From: Pseudofabraea citricarpa | Lineage: Eukaryota; Ascomycota; Leotiomycetes; Helotiales; Dermateaceae | Length of the DNA stretch: 64,000 nucleotides | NCBI GenBank assembly: GCA_029641185.1 | Contig: JAPWGK010000021.1 | Location: forward strand, 558,001 to 622,000 | Reading direction: 5' to 3' | Shown: positions 33,333 through 46,100 of the stretch, one piece after another | Layout of the letters: every line of letters begins with the position of its first letter | Position numbering within the stretch: position 1 is the first letter of the stretch | The notes under the pieces: model-generated | What the model was told of the DNA's origin: nothing | Databases searched by the model: none | Seen by the model: the letters and a program-made list of their open reading frames with translations, nothing else | Translations under genes and position numbers: made by a program

Positions 33333-34838
33333 ATGTCTCCTACTACCCGGTCCGCGGTTCTGCTCTTTCTGATAACATGGATTTCTCATGTTCTTGCAGA
33401 GTGTGAATCGTTTGGTATGGACTTTCAGGACAATGGCAATTATTTCATAAATTCTCTCGACACGTCGATGTTCACTGTTGTTTCACAATTTGATGGTGTA
33501 AGTCCAGTAGCATCTTAAGCGAACTCAAATCTGACATTGGTAAATTAGTGTGTTGACATTGCCAATGTCATTTTAATTGCACCAAATGATGATTCCTGGC
33601 TCTGCAGCGATGTATCAATGACCCCTGATGATACCAATCAAATGTCTACCTGGTAAGTCGGACTGGGCCAATGGCAACTTCAACAGTCGTACTAAGTCAG
33701 TTGTATAGTCCCATTACGAAAGCTGAAATGTATACTGGGACATGGCGTGTGGTTCTCTTGAGTAATAATGGCGATGGTAGAGATCCATTTACGGCTGAGA
33801 GACAGATTAATCTCATTGTGGATGCTCAACAGACGACCACTGTTACACCAACTGGTAAAATCCCATAGCCGGTCGTTGAAGAGGTCTATTTTTTGACTCG
33901 ATTGCAGTGACTATCGAATCGGTTTACACGCCATCAACTACTACAACATCTATTGTCACTGACCTAGACTTAATTACCTTGGACCCAGTCACTGTAACTT
34001 CCCCATCTAAGACAGCTAGTCGGACAGTCACAATCCGCCCTCCAAGAGTCACCAAGTGGGTTACTTCCACTGTCACTCGGACAGTCGTCACCAGGACATA
34101 TACCAATTCCATCGTCTATTCTACAAAGACAGCGAGCTGCTCGCTCCCCAAGAAGCCCAAGTCACACGATCCTATCCCCAATCCTCATATATTGTCTATC
34201 GCACAAGAAGCTACAGCAACTTCAACGTCGTCAAGTCGCCGTGGCAGTGTTAAACGTGATTCTAAGCTTCCACTTGAGAAGGTGCAGCATCTTCGTGCTC
34301 TCGCTCGTCGCCTTCAAAAACGTGCGCCAGATGTTGCCACTCTCACCGTAACTGATACTGATACTTCTCATTGGCCAACCATCACCACAACAGCCACAGC
34401 TCCGACCACGACGACAATCACCGAAGTTTGTAAGTCTTACCGATGCTATCACTTTATTACCGAAGTAACTAACTTGTGGATAAGCAATTTACGAAACAAC
34501 GTCCACGATGTAAGTTCTCCGTCCTAATAAAAAAAGGATAGCTATCCCTCCATGCCATGCTAATCACTTCCATGTTACAGTACACCTTCCCCAGTCACCG
34601 TCTTCAAAGGAGTCGCTACCAGCACAGTCACAGGTCCAACATCTACGAGGACTCGTGTTACGGTTACCAAAACAACAAAGACAATTACGCAGACCTCTAC
34701 GATCAGGTATATACAAGTAAGATCCTGATTTTCAGTTTCGTAACTAATACACATAGGGTTATCGTTACTACAACTATCACTCCATCTAAGGTCTCGGCCA
34801 CATGCAGTGCTCAGGGCGGCGTTATTCTTAAGTTCTAG
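33333..34838 (+). CDS. Secreted Thr/Val-rich protein, effector-like family, 389 aa
   Basis: Seven exons, 33333..33497, 33549..33652, 33709..33854, 33908..34429, 34485..34509, 34581..34706 and 34757..34838, give 389 residues. After a signal peptide (about 1-22, ending VLA), a Cys-containing N-domain starts ECESFGMDFQDNGNYF and includes ...SQFDGCVDI..., DDTNQMSTCPI and GTWRVVLLSNNGDG. I associate this pattern, from memory only, with fungal proteins annotated as CELP0028-like effectors. The rest is Thr/Val/Ser-rich with many TVT/TTT repeats typical of O-mannosylated wall proteins. It is interrupted by a basic segment with dibasic KR and RR pairs that could be Kex2 sites. No GPI-type hydrophobic tail is visible. 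It is probably extracellular or wall-linked; function unknown. Confidence 0.75.
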
Positions 34839-35666
34839 ATGTCTGATCTTAGACTATATATGAATTAGCTGGCAGAGCAGCACGCTCTTGATAGAGTTTT
34901 CTTTTTAGTTCATCACCCCATAAGGGAATTTTATATCCTTCCTTAAGAAACATTAGATAACATAGCAATCAAATCTTGTTATCTTGCCTTAAGGTTTTTT
35001 ATCTATCTATTTTTGTAATATGAACAAGACTTGCTGGACTAATTAGCAGTATTTAGATACCGTATTCCTGTTCTTAGACAATTTGATGGACATTTATCTC
35101 AATTCTGATATTTGCCTACCTACCGTACTACCGTATTACAACAGCCCTCACAAGCGCGACTTTATCAAGTAAGAATTCAGAGTCACCAAGTGCTTTGGTG
35201 AGACTCCAACCTCGTAATATGATCGCAAACACATTTAAAAATAGGAAAGGCTCCCGGCTTCTACGCAGCGAGCGGTACTTGTACCAGGGGAAATAACGGG
35301 GTCGTGGAACTTGAGGCACGATTAAGCGAGCTCGTGTACATGTACCAATGGTAAGCCACCACATGTACGCCCGAATTATCGTGCCGATTTCTGTGTTACA
35401 ACTATCTGTACCCAAGATGCTGTGCGCAGAATAAGCTCCGGTGGGAGTCACTCCACTTTTGTCTTCCTTAGGTAGCTGAGCCGAAAGATGAGTGACCGCC
35501 CAAGTCTGAAAACAGCAGACAGACAGAGTCAAGAGTCTAAGGCATTGCAATTCAGGAGCTGAAATAGTGGATGTATTGATATGATAAATTTTATACCAAA
35601 ATCTAATCCCACAACTCAAGGTTTCCCTTCAGTGGAACATTCTCCGTATACGTCGGGACGAGTAGC
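34839..35666. other. Convergent intergenic region
   Basis: Lies between the 3' ends of the secreted-protein gene and the MFS gene. A 163-codon minus-strand frame at 35128-35619 has no recognisable features and is not called. Confidence 0.35.
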
Positions 35667-37339
35667 TTACAAAGCGTACTTGAACGTCTTATAAGTAGTA
35701 GTATGCCCAGCATTAGCATGTAATCCAGCTTCGACGTGACCACCACTAAGCTCGATCTTCCTGTTCAACCTCTGCAAATAGAAACGAATAACAAGTGCCG
35801 TAGAAGCACACAGAAATACAGCAACAGACAAAACAGAACCGCCCATAAAATATCGTGGAGCGTCACCATCCGGGAACAGATACGAGGTGTAGAAGTGGGT
35901 AGCACCTCCAGACATCAGATTGATAATGGCAAGGGACGCTGCGCGTTTGGCACGAGGTCGTGGGATGGAAGCTGATACCCATGAGTAATTCACATTATAA
36001 ACTCTTAGGGAGAAGTTAGCACATGTGCGAAAAGACGTCATACGGAGGAACTTACACATAAACTCCGAAGGTCATGAAAAATATCGAAAGATAGCGAGGT
36101 CCAAATCCCTTGACTGTCATAGCCATGATGTTTCCTATGATGGAGATCATCAGAGGTACAACGATATGGAAACAGCGCTCATTTTGTTTTGCTGACGAAA
36201 AGGCAACTACCAGGGACCCGCAAAAGGCCACAAAGTATGGCGGCGCGGTCAATAGCAGGGTGATGGTGTTGTTAAAGCCAAGTGTCTTGATGATCGATGG
36301 CAAAAAGTATGTAAAACTTTGTCCGGTGGTCAACATCATTTGCATGAACGTGAAAAGATAAGTCAGAGGATCAGCCAGGGACTGCTTAACTCCCCACCAG
36401 ACCCCAGAAGAATCCTCATCGATGATGCCAGCGACTTCGTTGGCCATGCGCCATTCGGCAAAGAGTTTCTCGTCTTCTGCTAACCAGCGAGTCGTGCGAG
36501 GGTAATCTGGGAATAATAGCATGGCAATCAGACCGACTGCCACGGTGACTGCACCTTCAAGGATGAAGAGCCAACGCCAAGCACTGATACCTCCCACTCC
36601 CTCCATTCCTCCAATGATGCCGGCGGCAATGAGTCCACCAAAACAGGACGATAAAATGTTTCCAGCTTCGAAAGGTAAGCTTGGGTTTGATACAAAAGTT
36701 TCACAAGGACCAACCGTATAAAAAGGCAATGCGTTTCCCAAGCTCCTCTTTCTTGTACCAGCAGGAAAGTAGGAATATGACACCCGGAAGAAATGGTCCC
36801 TCCAATATTCCTACGAAGAAACGAACTACCATTATGGAGTGGTAATTGTGAAGAAAGCCTTGAGACATGCTCATCAAGCCCCAACCACACGTAACTAACG
36901 GAAGGTAGATTGATGGTCGAACTTTAGGAAGGATGGCATTACTCGGCAGTTGTGTAAGAACATAGCCCTAGCCCGATTTAGCTTCCATATAGGCATATCA
37001 TTATCAACGGAATGAACATACAACATAAAATATTAGAAGACAATTGTTGTATTCGCCATTGGACATATGAAGATCCTTTGGAAGTCCAGCAATCTTCGCA
37101 TTCGCAATGGAATTACGGTCCAATATATTTAACCAAAACATAATAATCAATACTGGCATCAACCTAAAATCCATCTTGCGGACAAGGCGTTTTTCGAGTT
37201 TCTCTTGTTCGTCCAGTGACAGATGAGAGATCTCGATGGGCAGAGGAACACGCGCGTGCTCCGAAGGAAGAATGTCCTTCTCGGGAGACGTGTTTGTGGT
37301 ACTTTCCACCAGTTGGACATCGTTGTCTTTCGCAGACAT
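35667..37339 (-). CDS. MFS transporter, anion:cation symporter (Dal5/Tna1) type, 505 aa
   Basis: Exons 37339..37022, 36967..36715, 36665..36056 and 36003..35667 give 505 residues. The protein shows a hydrophilic N-terminus, KRLVRKMDFRLMPVLIIMFWLNILDRNSIANAKIAGL for helix 1, and the GYVLTQLPSNAILPKVRPSIYLP and GFLHNYHSIMVVRFFVGILEGPFLPG stretches. These are the standard markers of the allantoate/nicotinate permease family, which imports small organic acids or vitamins with protons. The start at 37339 is preferred over an in-frame ATG 66 codons upstream, because family members begin close to this MSAKDND segment. It is divergent from the NRPS-like/kinase fusion gene, so it may import that enzyme's acid substrate or move its product; this is an inference. 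Confidence 0.88.
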
Positions 37340-38149
37340 GTTGGGTATTCGGGTCAAAAACTCGCACCAAGCCTCAGATTTGCATGCTATGGCTTGGGAG
37401 AAGTCTGGGGAAGGCGGGTAAGAGATCAAAAGTGGAATGGTGAAAGACAAAATAAGGCGAGGAAGCTGGGCAATATATCTTGTTTTCCCTTGGCTCACAG
37501 GGGAAATAATCGGCTCACGCTGGACAACTTCCCACATGCCATGCTACGGTAAGGTAGTCTCAAAGTACGAACCTGGCCCCCATGGGGTGCAGCTCGGATT
37601 AAGAGTTTGGTGGAGAAGCGAGTATGGGTCAGGGTCGGAGATGTACAGATTCGGATTTCCTCTTCTGAATAACCAATTGAAGAAGGGAGAATTGTTTGGC
37701 CCCGCTGGCTGAATGTTGACTTCCTTGTTGGTTGCAGGGTCACTCCGGGTTCTCCAAGACCCCGCATACCCCATTTTTACACGATTCCGAACAGTCCCAT
37801 TCAAAAGTTGGAGAAAGTCAGGTGTTGAAAGTGTGCTGCTCATTTCCGAGCGGAAATCTGTGCTTGTGGTGCGTCGCTTCCGAAGCTGCTTATCATATAT
37901 CCGAGGCCAGGCCATCATTTCCAGACAAGGCGGAGCAATTGACAACGGCTTTGCGGCATTGATTTCCATGACCTAATAATCCCGACGGGTTAGACCTTCA
38001 TTGTAAAATAAGATATAGAAAGGACGAATCTCGGCTCCTTCGATGATTGAACTTGTCGCGAACTCATAGGCTCGGCACTGTATGATCAAAACTCTCTTAA
38101 TGATTTAAACAGCCCAGAACGCTCTCATTTGACTCCATCAGCCTCCGAG
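37340..38149. promoter_or_regulatory. Divergent promoter, MFS / NRPS-like-kinase
   Basis: An 810-base divergent intergenic region, with no gene and several overlapping shadow frames. No clear named element was seen. Shared control of the two flanking genes is inferred only from layout. Confidence 0.35.
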
Positions 38150-41100
38150 ATGGCTCAAGTCGCCGCCGCACATCCGCCGTACTTTGCGGTAAACAATGTT
38201 GCCGATTTGGACCTCAAGAAACCACTTCTCACAGCAACGGTTGCTCACAAGGAGGAAATTCGTACAATAGATTCTCTCATGCGAGCACGAGCACTTTCAA
38301 ACCCAGACGATCCCATTCTAGCGTATCCCAACGAGTCCGGTGACTACATAGAATATAGTTACCAACAGTTAGACACCTTCGCTTTCCGCGTGGCTCAAAA
38401 ATATGTAAAGACCATTCCTCAGCGAAAGTCATCCGAAGAGAAAGAGAGGGTTGTTGGCCTTTTGGGTGCTTCAGATTTGGAGTACTTGATCACTGTTTTA
38501 GCGTTGACTAAATTGGGGTTCACGGTGCTGTTTCTTTCGACTAGAATTTCAACTATTGCCTACCGGTCTTTGCTGGAAAGCACAGGATCGCTTCATCTTT
38601 TGGTTGACGAATCGTTCACCGAAACAGCCGAGATTCTAAAAGAGGAGATTCCGGATTTAGTGGTCGATAAGATCGCAGATGTGTCCGTATTCCAGGAAAA
38701 CATACCTATCAACACAGAGAGAACTCGCCTCGATCATGCATTGGATCCAGCAACAGAGTCGAAGAAGATATCTTGGATTATCCATTCCTCAGGGTCAACC
38801 GGCCTACCAAAGCCGATTTATCAGACACACAGTGCGGCTCTAAATAAGTAAGCCAATGACGAAACAGTAATGATTATAAGCTAACAATAATGTTTAGTTA
38901 TCAAAACAATTTGAACATGCGAGGCTTCATTACATTACCTTTGTTTCATGCTCATGGCATTAGCAGCGTCTTTCGTGCTTTCACATCAAAAAAGAGCATT
39001 TTCATGTACAGCGCAAAATTGCCTTTGACGCGCAGTAACTTGCTTACAGTGATGAAAAAGCATAAGTTCGAGATTTTCTATGGAGTTCCATATGCCCTGA
39101 AGCTTCTAGGGGAGACCGAAGAGGGCATTGAAGCACTAGCAAAGATGCAAGTTGTTATGTTTGGTGGTTCAGCTTGTCCGGACGCTCTCGGTGATAGACT
39201 GGTCGATGCTGGAGTTAATCTTGTTAGTCATTATGGAACGTGAGTAGTGCTTTCATATCTACCTATATATGTCTAATTGCTAATCGGTTGGAAAGTACTG
39301 AGACTGGACAACTCATGACTTCCTTTAGAGATCGCTCAGATAAAGCTTGGAACTACGTTCGCCCTTCCAGCGAGCTCAAACCATTCCTGAGGTGGGACCT
39401 TCAAGGTGGAGACATCCATGAACTTGTTGTTTTGGATGGCTGGAAGTCCAAGGTCACTTCCAACCGGCCAGACGGTTCGTACGCGACGAAAGATCTTTTT
39501 GTTAGCCATCCCACAATTCCTGATGCATGGAAATACTTCGCTCGCTTAGATGACACCATTGTCTTGCTAAATGGAGAGAAAGCTGTCCCGACCGAGACCG
39601 AGCAAGCTGTGAGGGACAATAGATATGTGCAAGAGGCAATAATTGTTGGAAGCGGCAAGCCCCAACTAGGCATGATGATTATCATGAGCCAGGACCTTCC
39701 TGAGTCTGAAGTTATGAGCCATGTTTGGCCTGTCATTGAAAAAACAAATGAAGTTTCCCCGGCTTACGCTCAGTTGAGCCCGGAAATGATCAAGTTCATT
39801 CCAGCTGGGACAGAATAGTATGTAAAGGGGCGATGCTTTGTTGAGAAAAGAGCTAATATTTTCAAGTCCAAGGACCGACAAAGGAACCATCATTCGTCAA
39901 GCATTCTACAAAAAGTTCGAGCCCGAAATTGAGTTACTATACACAAATGTAGACGAGACAGCCATCGCAGGCATGTCGGCTCTTTCCGAAACCGAAATTC
40001 GAATTCTTCTACGAAACAATATCTTGGATATATTGGGACAAGCAACAGTGTTTGAAGATACTACTGACTTGTTTTCACTTGGCATGGATTCTCTTCAGGC
40101 TTTACGGCTACGAAAAGTAATACTCAAGAGCTTACCAATCAAGGGCAGTTCGCTCGGCATGAATGTGGCTTTTGACTTTCCAACAATCGATCTGCTAACG
40201 CAAGAGCTTCTGCTTCTGCAAGGTGGGCAGGTGTCAAAAGCTGTTCCAGTAGAGGAGCAGATGCAGACACTAATTGAGAAATATGGAACCTTCCCGGCTC
40301 ATCGGCCTCGTGAGAATACCAACGAAGGGCAATTTCTAGTAAGTTTTTACTTGGCTTGACATTTATTTGCCAAAATTACTAACATGGGAAAGGCCGTCAC
40401 AGGAGCCACTGGTTCCCTTGGTGCCCATACAGTTGCACAACTCACTATGCTCGCTGATGTCAAGATTGTGTACTGCTTTGTTAGAGCGAAGTCGGTTGAA
40501 GAGGCACGTCATCGTGTTGTGGCTTCACTTCGAGAACGGCAAATCTATCACCAACTTCCTTTGTGTGCACGTCAGAAGATTGTAGCACTTCCTTCTGACT
40601 TTTCGAGAGCCGACCTTGGCCTTGGTTGGGAGGTTTATGATACAATTGCTAGAAATATCACTAGTTTGATTCATTGTGCCTGGTCGGTCAATTTCAACTT
40701 GAAACTATCAAGTTTTGAGAAAGATTGCATTGCAGGTAAGTAAATCCGATCGCTTGGATATGATAGGAAGGTATTAACATCAGCTTAGGGGCAAGAAATT
40801 TGATGGTTCTTTGCCTGTCGGCCAAACGACCTTCACCCGCATCTTTCTCTTTTTGCTCATCAGTAAGTGCTGTTGCTGCAACGCCAGGAGGTCATGTCTC
40901 AGAAGAAATCCCTGCGTCGCTGAGTCACGCTCAAAATATGGGCTACGCTCAATCTAAATTGGTAACGGAGCACCTCATCCAACGTGCGGCAGACCAAACT
41001 GGAATAGCAGCTCGAACTTTACGTGTTGGTCAAATTATTGCAGACACCCAGCATGGTATCTGGAATGCTAGTGAGGCTATCCCATTAATGCTTCAAGCTG

Positions 41101-42095
41101 CTGTGACCTTTGGCGCTATCCCTGCATTGGATGAATCTCCTCTTTGGTTGCCAGTTGACGTAGTGGCAAAGGCTGTGGCAGAAATCTCGCTTTCACAAGC
41201 AGGATCAGGAGTGATGAATGTAGTAGCTTCGAAACCTTTCCACTGGACGCGCGATCTTCTCCCAAAGCTTCATACAGCAGGACTCGACTTCGATGAGCCA
41301 GGACAGCAGGAGTGGATAAAAAGGCTCCGAGCATCCGAGCCAGATCCAAGCAAGAATCCTCCAATCAAGCTGGTAGAGTTCTTTGCAAGCAAATACGACG
41401 ACGACGTCACTGTACGAAAAGGACTGCAGTACGATACAAATCTTGCAAGGTCATTCTCTCCTACACTTGCAGAGGCCTCAGTACTTGATCAAGATCTCGT
41501 CAACAAGTTTGTCTCACAATTCCGGGCCACATCATGGGCACTTCCCAAGAACAATGCGCCGAGTGTTGTGATGCCAAAAATCATCGTAATTGCCGGTCCC
41601 TGTGGCTCTGGCAAAACAACGATAGGTACAGCCATTGCTCACAAGTTACACTGTCCTTACATCGAGGGTGATGTGTACCACGATGAGGAGGCTCTGGCTA
41701 AGATGGCGTCCAGCACTCCACTTACCGATGCTGACCGCTGGAGCTGGCTTGCGCGCCTTCACAAGGTTGCTGAGTTTACTGCATCGAACGTCCCATGTGG
41801 TGTTGTGGTCTTGACTTGCTCGGCACTGAAGAAAGCATATCGAGATGTACTTCGTGGGCCAACCCAGAAGGGTGCCGAGACGACATTCGTGCTACTCCAG
41901 GTCGGTGACAGCATCGGACTTGCACAGCGCTTGGAGCAAAGATCTGGTCATTATATGAAGCAAGAGATGGCGAAGGAGCAGCTTGAGCTTCTGGAAGAAC
42001 CCGGAGTCGATGAAGTTGATGTTCTGCCCGTGGACGCGTCTCAAGCGCGTGAAAAGGTGATTGCAGAGGTCTTTGATCTTTTAGGTTCCCAGTGA
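38150..42095 (+). CDS. NRPS-like adenylate-forming reductase (A-T-R) fused to gluconokinase, 1227 aa
   Basis: Six exons, 38150..38847, 38898..39239, 39296..39817, 39867..40338, 40393..40735 and 40789..42095, close in phase to 1227 residues. The adenylation domain has SSGSTGLPKP (about 212-221), HYGTTETG (about 345) and RLDDTIVLLNGEK. The carrier domain has LFSLGMDSLQ (about 594), with the Ser for phosphopantetheine. The thioester-reductase domain has VTGATGSLGAH (about 680) and the catalytic GYAQSK (Tyr844-x3-Lys). From about residue 1055 the same exon continues into a complete gluconokinase-type kinase: P-loop GPCGSGKTT (about 1062), EGDVYHDEEALAKM, PLTDADRWSWL, TCSALKKAYRD and RSGHYMK. The A-T-R part should activate a carboxylic acid and release it as an aldehyde or alcohol. 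What the kinase phosphorylates is unknown. No stop, intron or spacer separates the parts. Confidence 0.92.
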
Positions 42096-43115
42096 TTACC
42101 TTCAGAAGTTAGGTTGTTAGAACAACAAGGTTGACGGTTTCCTTGAGTATGTTGTGTTGATTGCATTGTGGGATGGGAACTGGCTCGCTGGGTTGGTCGA
42201 GCGCGACGGCAGAGTCAGCCGGGTGGATCACGTGTTTGTTCAAGGGAGGCTTTGCACTTAGGCGTTTGGATTGCAAGTATTTGAAACTATGAGTTTTTTA
42301 TAGAAGTTGTAACTCTCTAATGAGTTCTCAAGATACACCATCAATATGAGTTGAGATTAGATACAGATACAAACCGGGCCTAGCAAAAGTCATAGTGCCG
42401 ATTGCTTGTCAAAATCTTCTGAGAATATTACTTCAGGACGTAATATTAGATTTCATGTGCTACTGATTTAAAGAATCAGGTTGCTTTATTAGTCGATAGC
42501 AGCCAGGAACTTTAATCCTTCTTCCAGCCGCTGTTACTGGTTGTCTCTTTTAGGCGAAGTATATTTCGCTGACTAGGTACGTACCTAGGTAGGTAGTTCA
42601 GATGAAAGCATGTGCTCTGAAACGCCTGACTTGAACAGGCTCATATTCAAGGCTCTTGGAGTAATCAATAGCATATTCATTTACTCTCTTATTTACTCTA
42701 AGAAAACAACTTGGTAGCCCCTCACCCCTCACGTGCCATTCAGAGGCCTGAGTCATGTGGGTCCCCGATTGCAGCGTTGCATTACTCGTGATCGACGGGC
42801 CCAGGCGAGGCGGAGCGTTTGCTCCTCAGGCACCAGGTGATGTCATGTTCAGAATTCGATGCAAAGAATCATCGGATTTGATCAAATTAGATTAAAGATG
42901 TGCCTGGTCACAAAAATTCCAAGTTCTGAGCTTCCAAGGTCACACCAGTGACCTGGTTGACCAGAATTTCCGCCTCCTCTTCCACTCTCTTTTTCACTCT
43001 CTTTTCTTGCCTACCAAATCCTCGTTATGCTTAGAACTAGCGCAAATTAATTCCAGCCATATAATAATAGTAATCTGGCAACTACCAACCTACCTGGCGT
43101 CCTCAAGTTACCACG
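42096..43115. other. Intergenic region
   Basis: No coding region recognised. It has a short GTACCTAGGTAGG-type tract near 42577-42595 and a pyrimidine-rich stretch (about 42970-43010) just before the glycosyltransferase start, typical of fungal promoters. Confidence 0.35.
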
Positions 43116-46100
43116 ATGGCGATAAATCACAACAGCCACGAGCATCATCAGCCAGCCTTACCTCCAGCACAATCCCAAAACAAGCCGCTTACCTCTACCT
43201 CTGCAGCATCTTTACGATCATCCTCTGTAGACGAAGCAAGACCGGCCCTTGCAAAACAATGGCAAACCGAGCGTCCTAAGCCTACCACGAAGACCTCGTT
43301 ACTATCGCCTGGCCTGGCTCGGGGCCTGACAAATACATCTGCATTGAACGAGGCAATATGGAGTGCGCCTGCCGACGGCGATGATTCGGACTCGACCTCC
43401 TCATCATCCTCTTCTGAAGACGAAGAAGAGGTACCACCACAAAAAAAGGATGGGAAGAAGGAACCGCGTGGTAGGGGAGGCAGCAGAGGATCATACTCGA
43501 GATTCAATGTTGGAAACGACAATTACAAGACGAAGGGGAAAGTGTCCAAGAGAGACGGGCGATTGAACATTAGTGTCAACGAGACCAAGAATCGTGGCTA
43601 TTTGGCCAATGCTTTGGGTGCTTCATTTCTCAAGCCCCTTGTTGGCACGAGTCCAGAATCCGCAGGGGACAAACGACCGGGTATTTCAAGAACATCGACA
43701 GCATCGACCCTTGACTCCGACCTACCTCGACCGAGACTCAACATAGTGGTTATGGTCATCGGTTCCAGAGGAGACATTCAGCCATTTCTCAAGATAGGGA
43801 AAGACTTAAAGGAGTATGGCCATCGAGTTCGCATTGCAACACATCCTGCGTTTCGTGAATTTGTCGAAGTTGATTCGGGACTTGAGTTTTTCTCCGTCGG
43901 TGGTGATCCTGCAGAGCTGATGGCATTTATGGTAAAGAATCCCGGCATGATTCCTACCATGGAAACGGTCAGAAAAGGAGAGATTGGTAGGCGACGCGAT
44001 CAAATGGCTGAGATGTTTGATGGATTCTGGCGTTCTTGTATCAACGCCACGGACGATGAGCACGATGTCGAAAATATGAAGATGATGGCCGATAAACATC
44101 CATTTGTCGCGGATGCCATTATCGCAAATCCGCCTTCTTTTGCACACATCCATTGTGCTGAAAGACTTGGAATCCCTCTCCATTTAATGTGCGTACCTAG
44201 ATTTTCTAAAACATCTCAAGCTGGAAAATCCTCTGCGGAGTGATGACTAGTTGCAGGATGGTATGTCCAATTTTCAGACATGGCTAACGTTATATCTTCA
44301 GGTTTACATTCCCATACACGCCTACACAAGCCTTCCCCCATCCGCTGGCGAACATCAAGAAAACAAATGTTGATCCAGGTTATACAAATTTTATGTCATA
44401 TCCCTTAGTTGAGATGATGACATGGCAAGGGTGAGCAATTCTATCTGTCACATACATCTTCCTTTGATATAATTATCAAAGTACTTGTTAGTTACCATGT
44501 AGCTTATGGTAACCCAAGCAAATGAGCTTACTACAAACCAGACCAGCCTGGTCGCTTATTTCACTCATAGCACGTTTCGCTTAATGAGTCCTCTCTTCCT
44601 TTTCTACTCTTCACCTCTTTCCCCCTCTGACCATCGCAGAAGCTAATACTACTTTAGTCTCGGTGACTTGGTTAATCATTTTCGAATCAAAACACTTGGT
44701 CTTGAACCAGTCTCAACAATTTGGTCCGTAGGTCAAATATATCGTCTCAAAGTCCCCTATACATACGCCTGGAGTCCAAGTTTGATAAGCAAACCTTCAG
44801 ATTGGGGCCCTGAAGTATCTATCTCCGGGTTTGTATTCCTTGACCTTGCTTCAACATTCGAGCCGCCTAAGGACTTGCAAGCCTTTCTGGATGCCGGTGA
44901 TCCGCCGGTATACATCGGATTTGGTTCCATTGTGGTTGATGACCCCGATAAATTTACAACTATGATTTTTGAAGCCGTCAAAATGGCAGGTGTTCGAGCG
45001 TTGGTCTCAAAGGGCTGGGGAGGTTTGGGAGAAGACAATGTGCCTGACAATATCTACATGCTTGAGAACACACCTCACGATTGGTTATTTCCTAGAGTCA
45101 AAGCTGTCGTGCATCATGGTGGTGCAGGAACAACAGCCATTGGACTAAAATGTGGCAAGCCAACAATGATTGTCCCCTTCTTCGGCGACCAACAGTTTTG
45201 GGGTTCAATGATTGGGAAAGCTGGAGCTGGAGCAGATCCGGTACAATACAAGGACCTCACCCCTGAGAAATTGGCCGAGGGAATAGAGCACTGTCTGACT
45301 GACGAGGCACGCGAAGCAGCTGAGAAAATCGCTCGAGATATCGAGGCTGAAGGTGATGGCGCCAAAAATGCCGTCAAATCTTTCCACCGCAGTCTTGTAC
45401 TCAGAGGTCAGGGTTCGATGCGATGCTCTATATTACAGGATCGGGTCGCAGTATGGCTCTTGAAACGAACCGATTTACGTCTCAGTGCTTTGGCTGCAGA
45501 GATATTGGTTGAGAAGAAAAAGGTTACTTGGAGGCAACTTAGACTTATTCGTCACAACGAATGGAACGACTTTGAGGGACCGGGGGAGCCTGTCACTGGT
45601 GTTGCAACCGCTCTTATGTCTACCGTAACGGGTGCTGCCGCAGGTGTTGGTAGTGTGCCTTTCAGACTCGCAAGAAGCTCAAAAAGACGCGCCAAGCATG
45701 ATGCCAAAAAGAAGAAGAAAGAGCAAAATGTCGAGACTAAAAGAAGTGGCAACGGGAGAGATACCATTTCAAAAGGCCAAGCATCCGATAAAACTTCAGG
45801 CAATACACAAACGAACGGGATAGTGGAAAAGGAGAAAGCTCAGCCGAATCACACAACATCTGGAAAGTCCTCTGACAACAAAGCTCCTGCTGAAAATAGA
45901 ACGAGAGCCACATCAGGACATGACTTAGGAAAGCATACCACAAGTGGCGAACCTCTATCTCCAAGTCATGAGCCTGACGAAAATGCTACCGACAACGAAT
46001 CGGTTCTATCAAAAGACCCAGAGGAAAACGTTGCAGAAGAAGTTGCTCAGGACGTGGGCTCGGGTCTCGGTCAGACTGCAGAAGCAATAGCACGAGCACC

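Noticed and set aside
35128..35619. 163-codon minus-strand frame
   Set aside because: No recognisable domain or coding character; it sits between two 3' ends.
41571..42095. A separate gluconokinase gene starting at the ATG at 41571
   Set aside because: The upstream reductase frame runs into it without a stop, intron or any space for a promoter, so a fusion is the simpler reading. RNA data could still change this.
44189..44301. Micro-exon inside the first intron of the glycosyltransferase gene (a GATG|GTATGT unit)
   Set aside because: No phase-compatible splice gives the conserved MFTFPYTPT join, whereas a single 113-base intron does.
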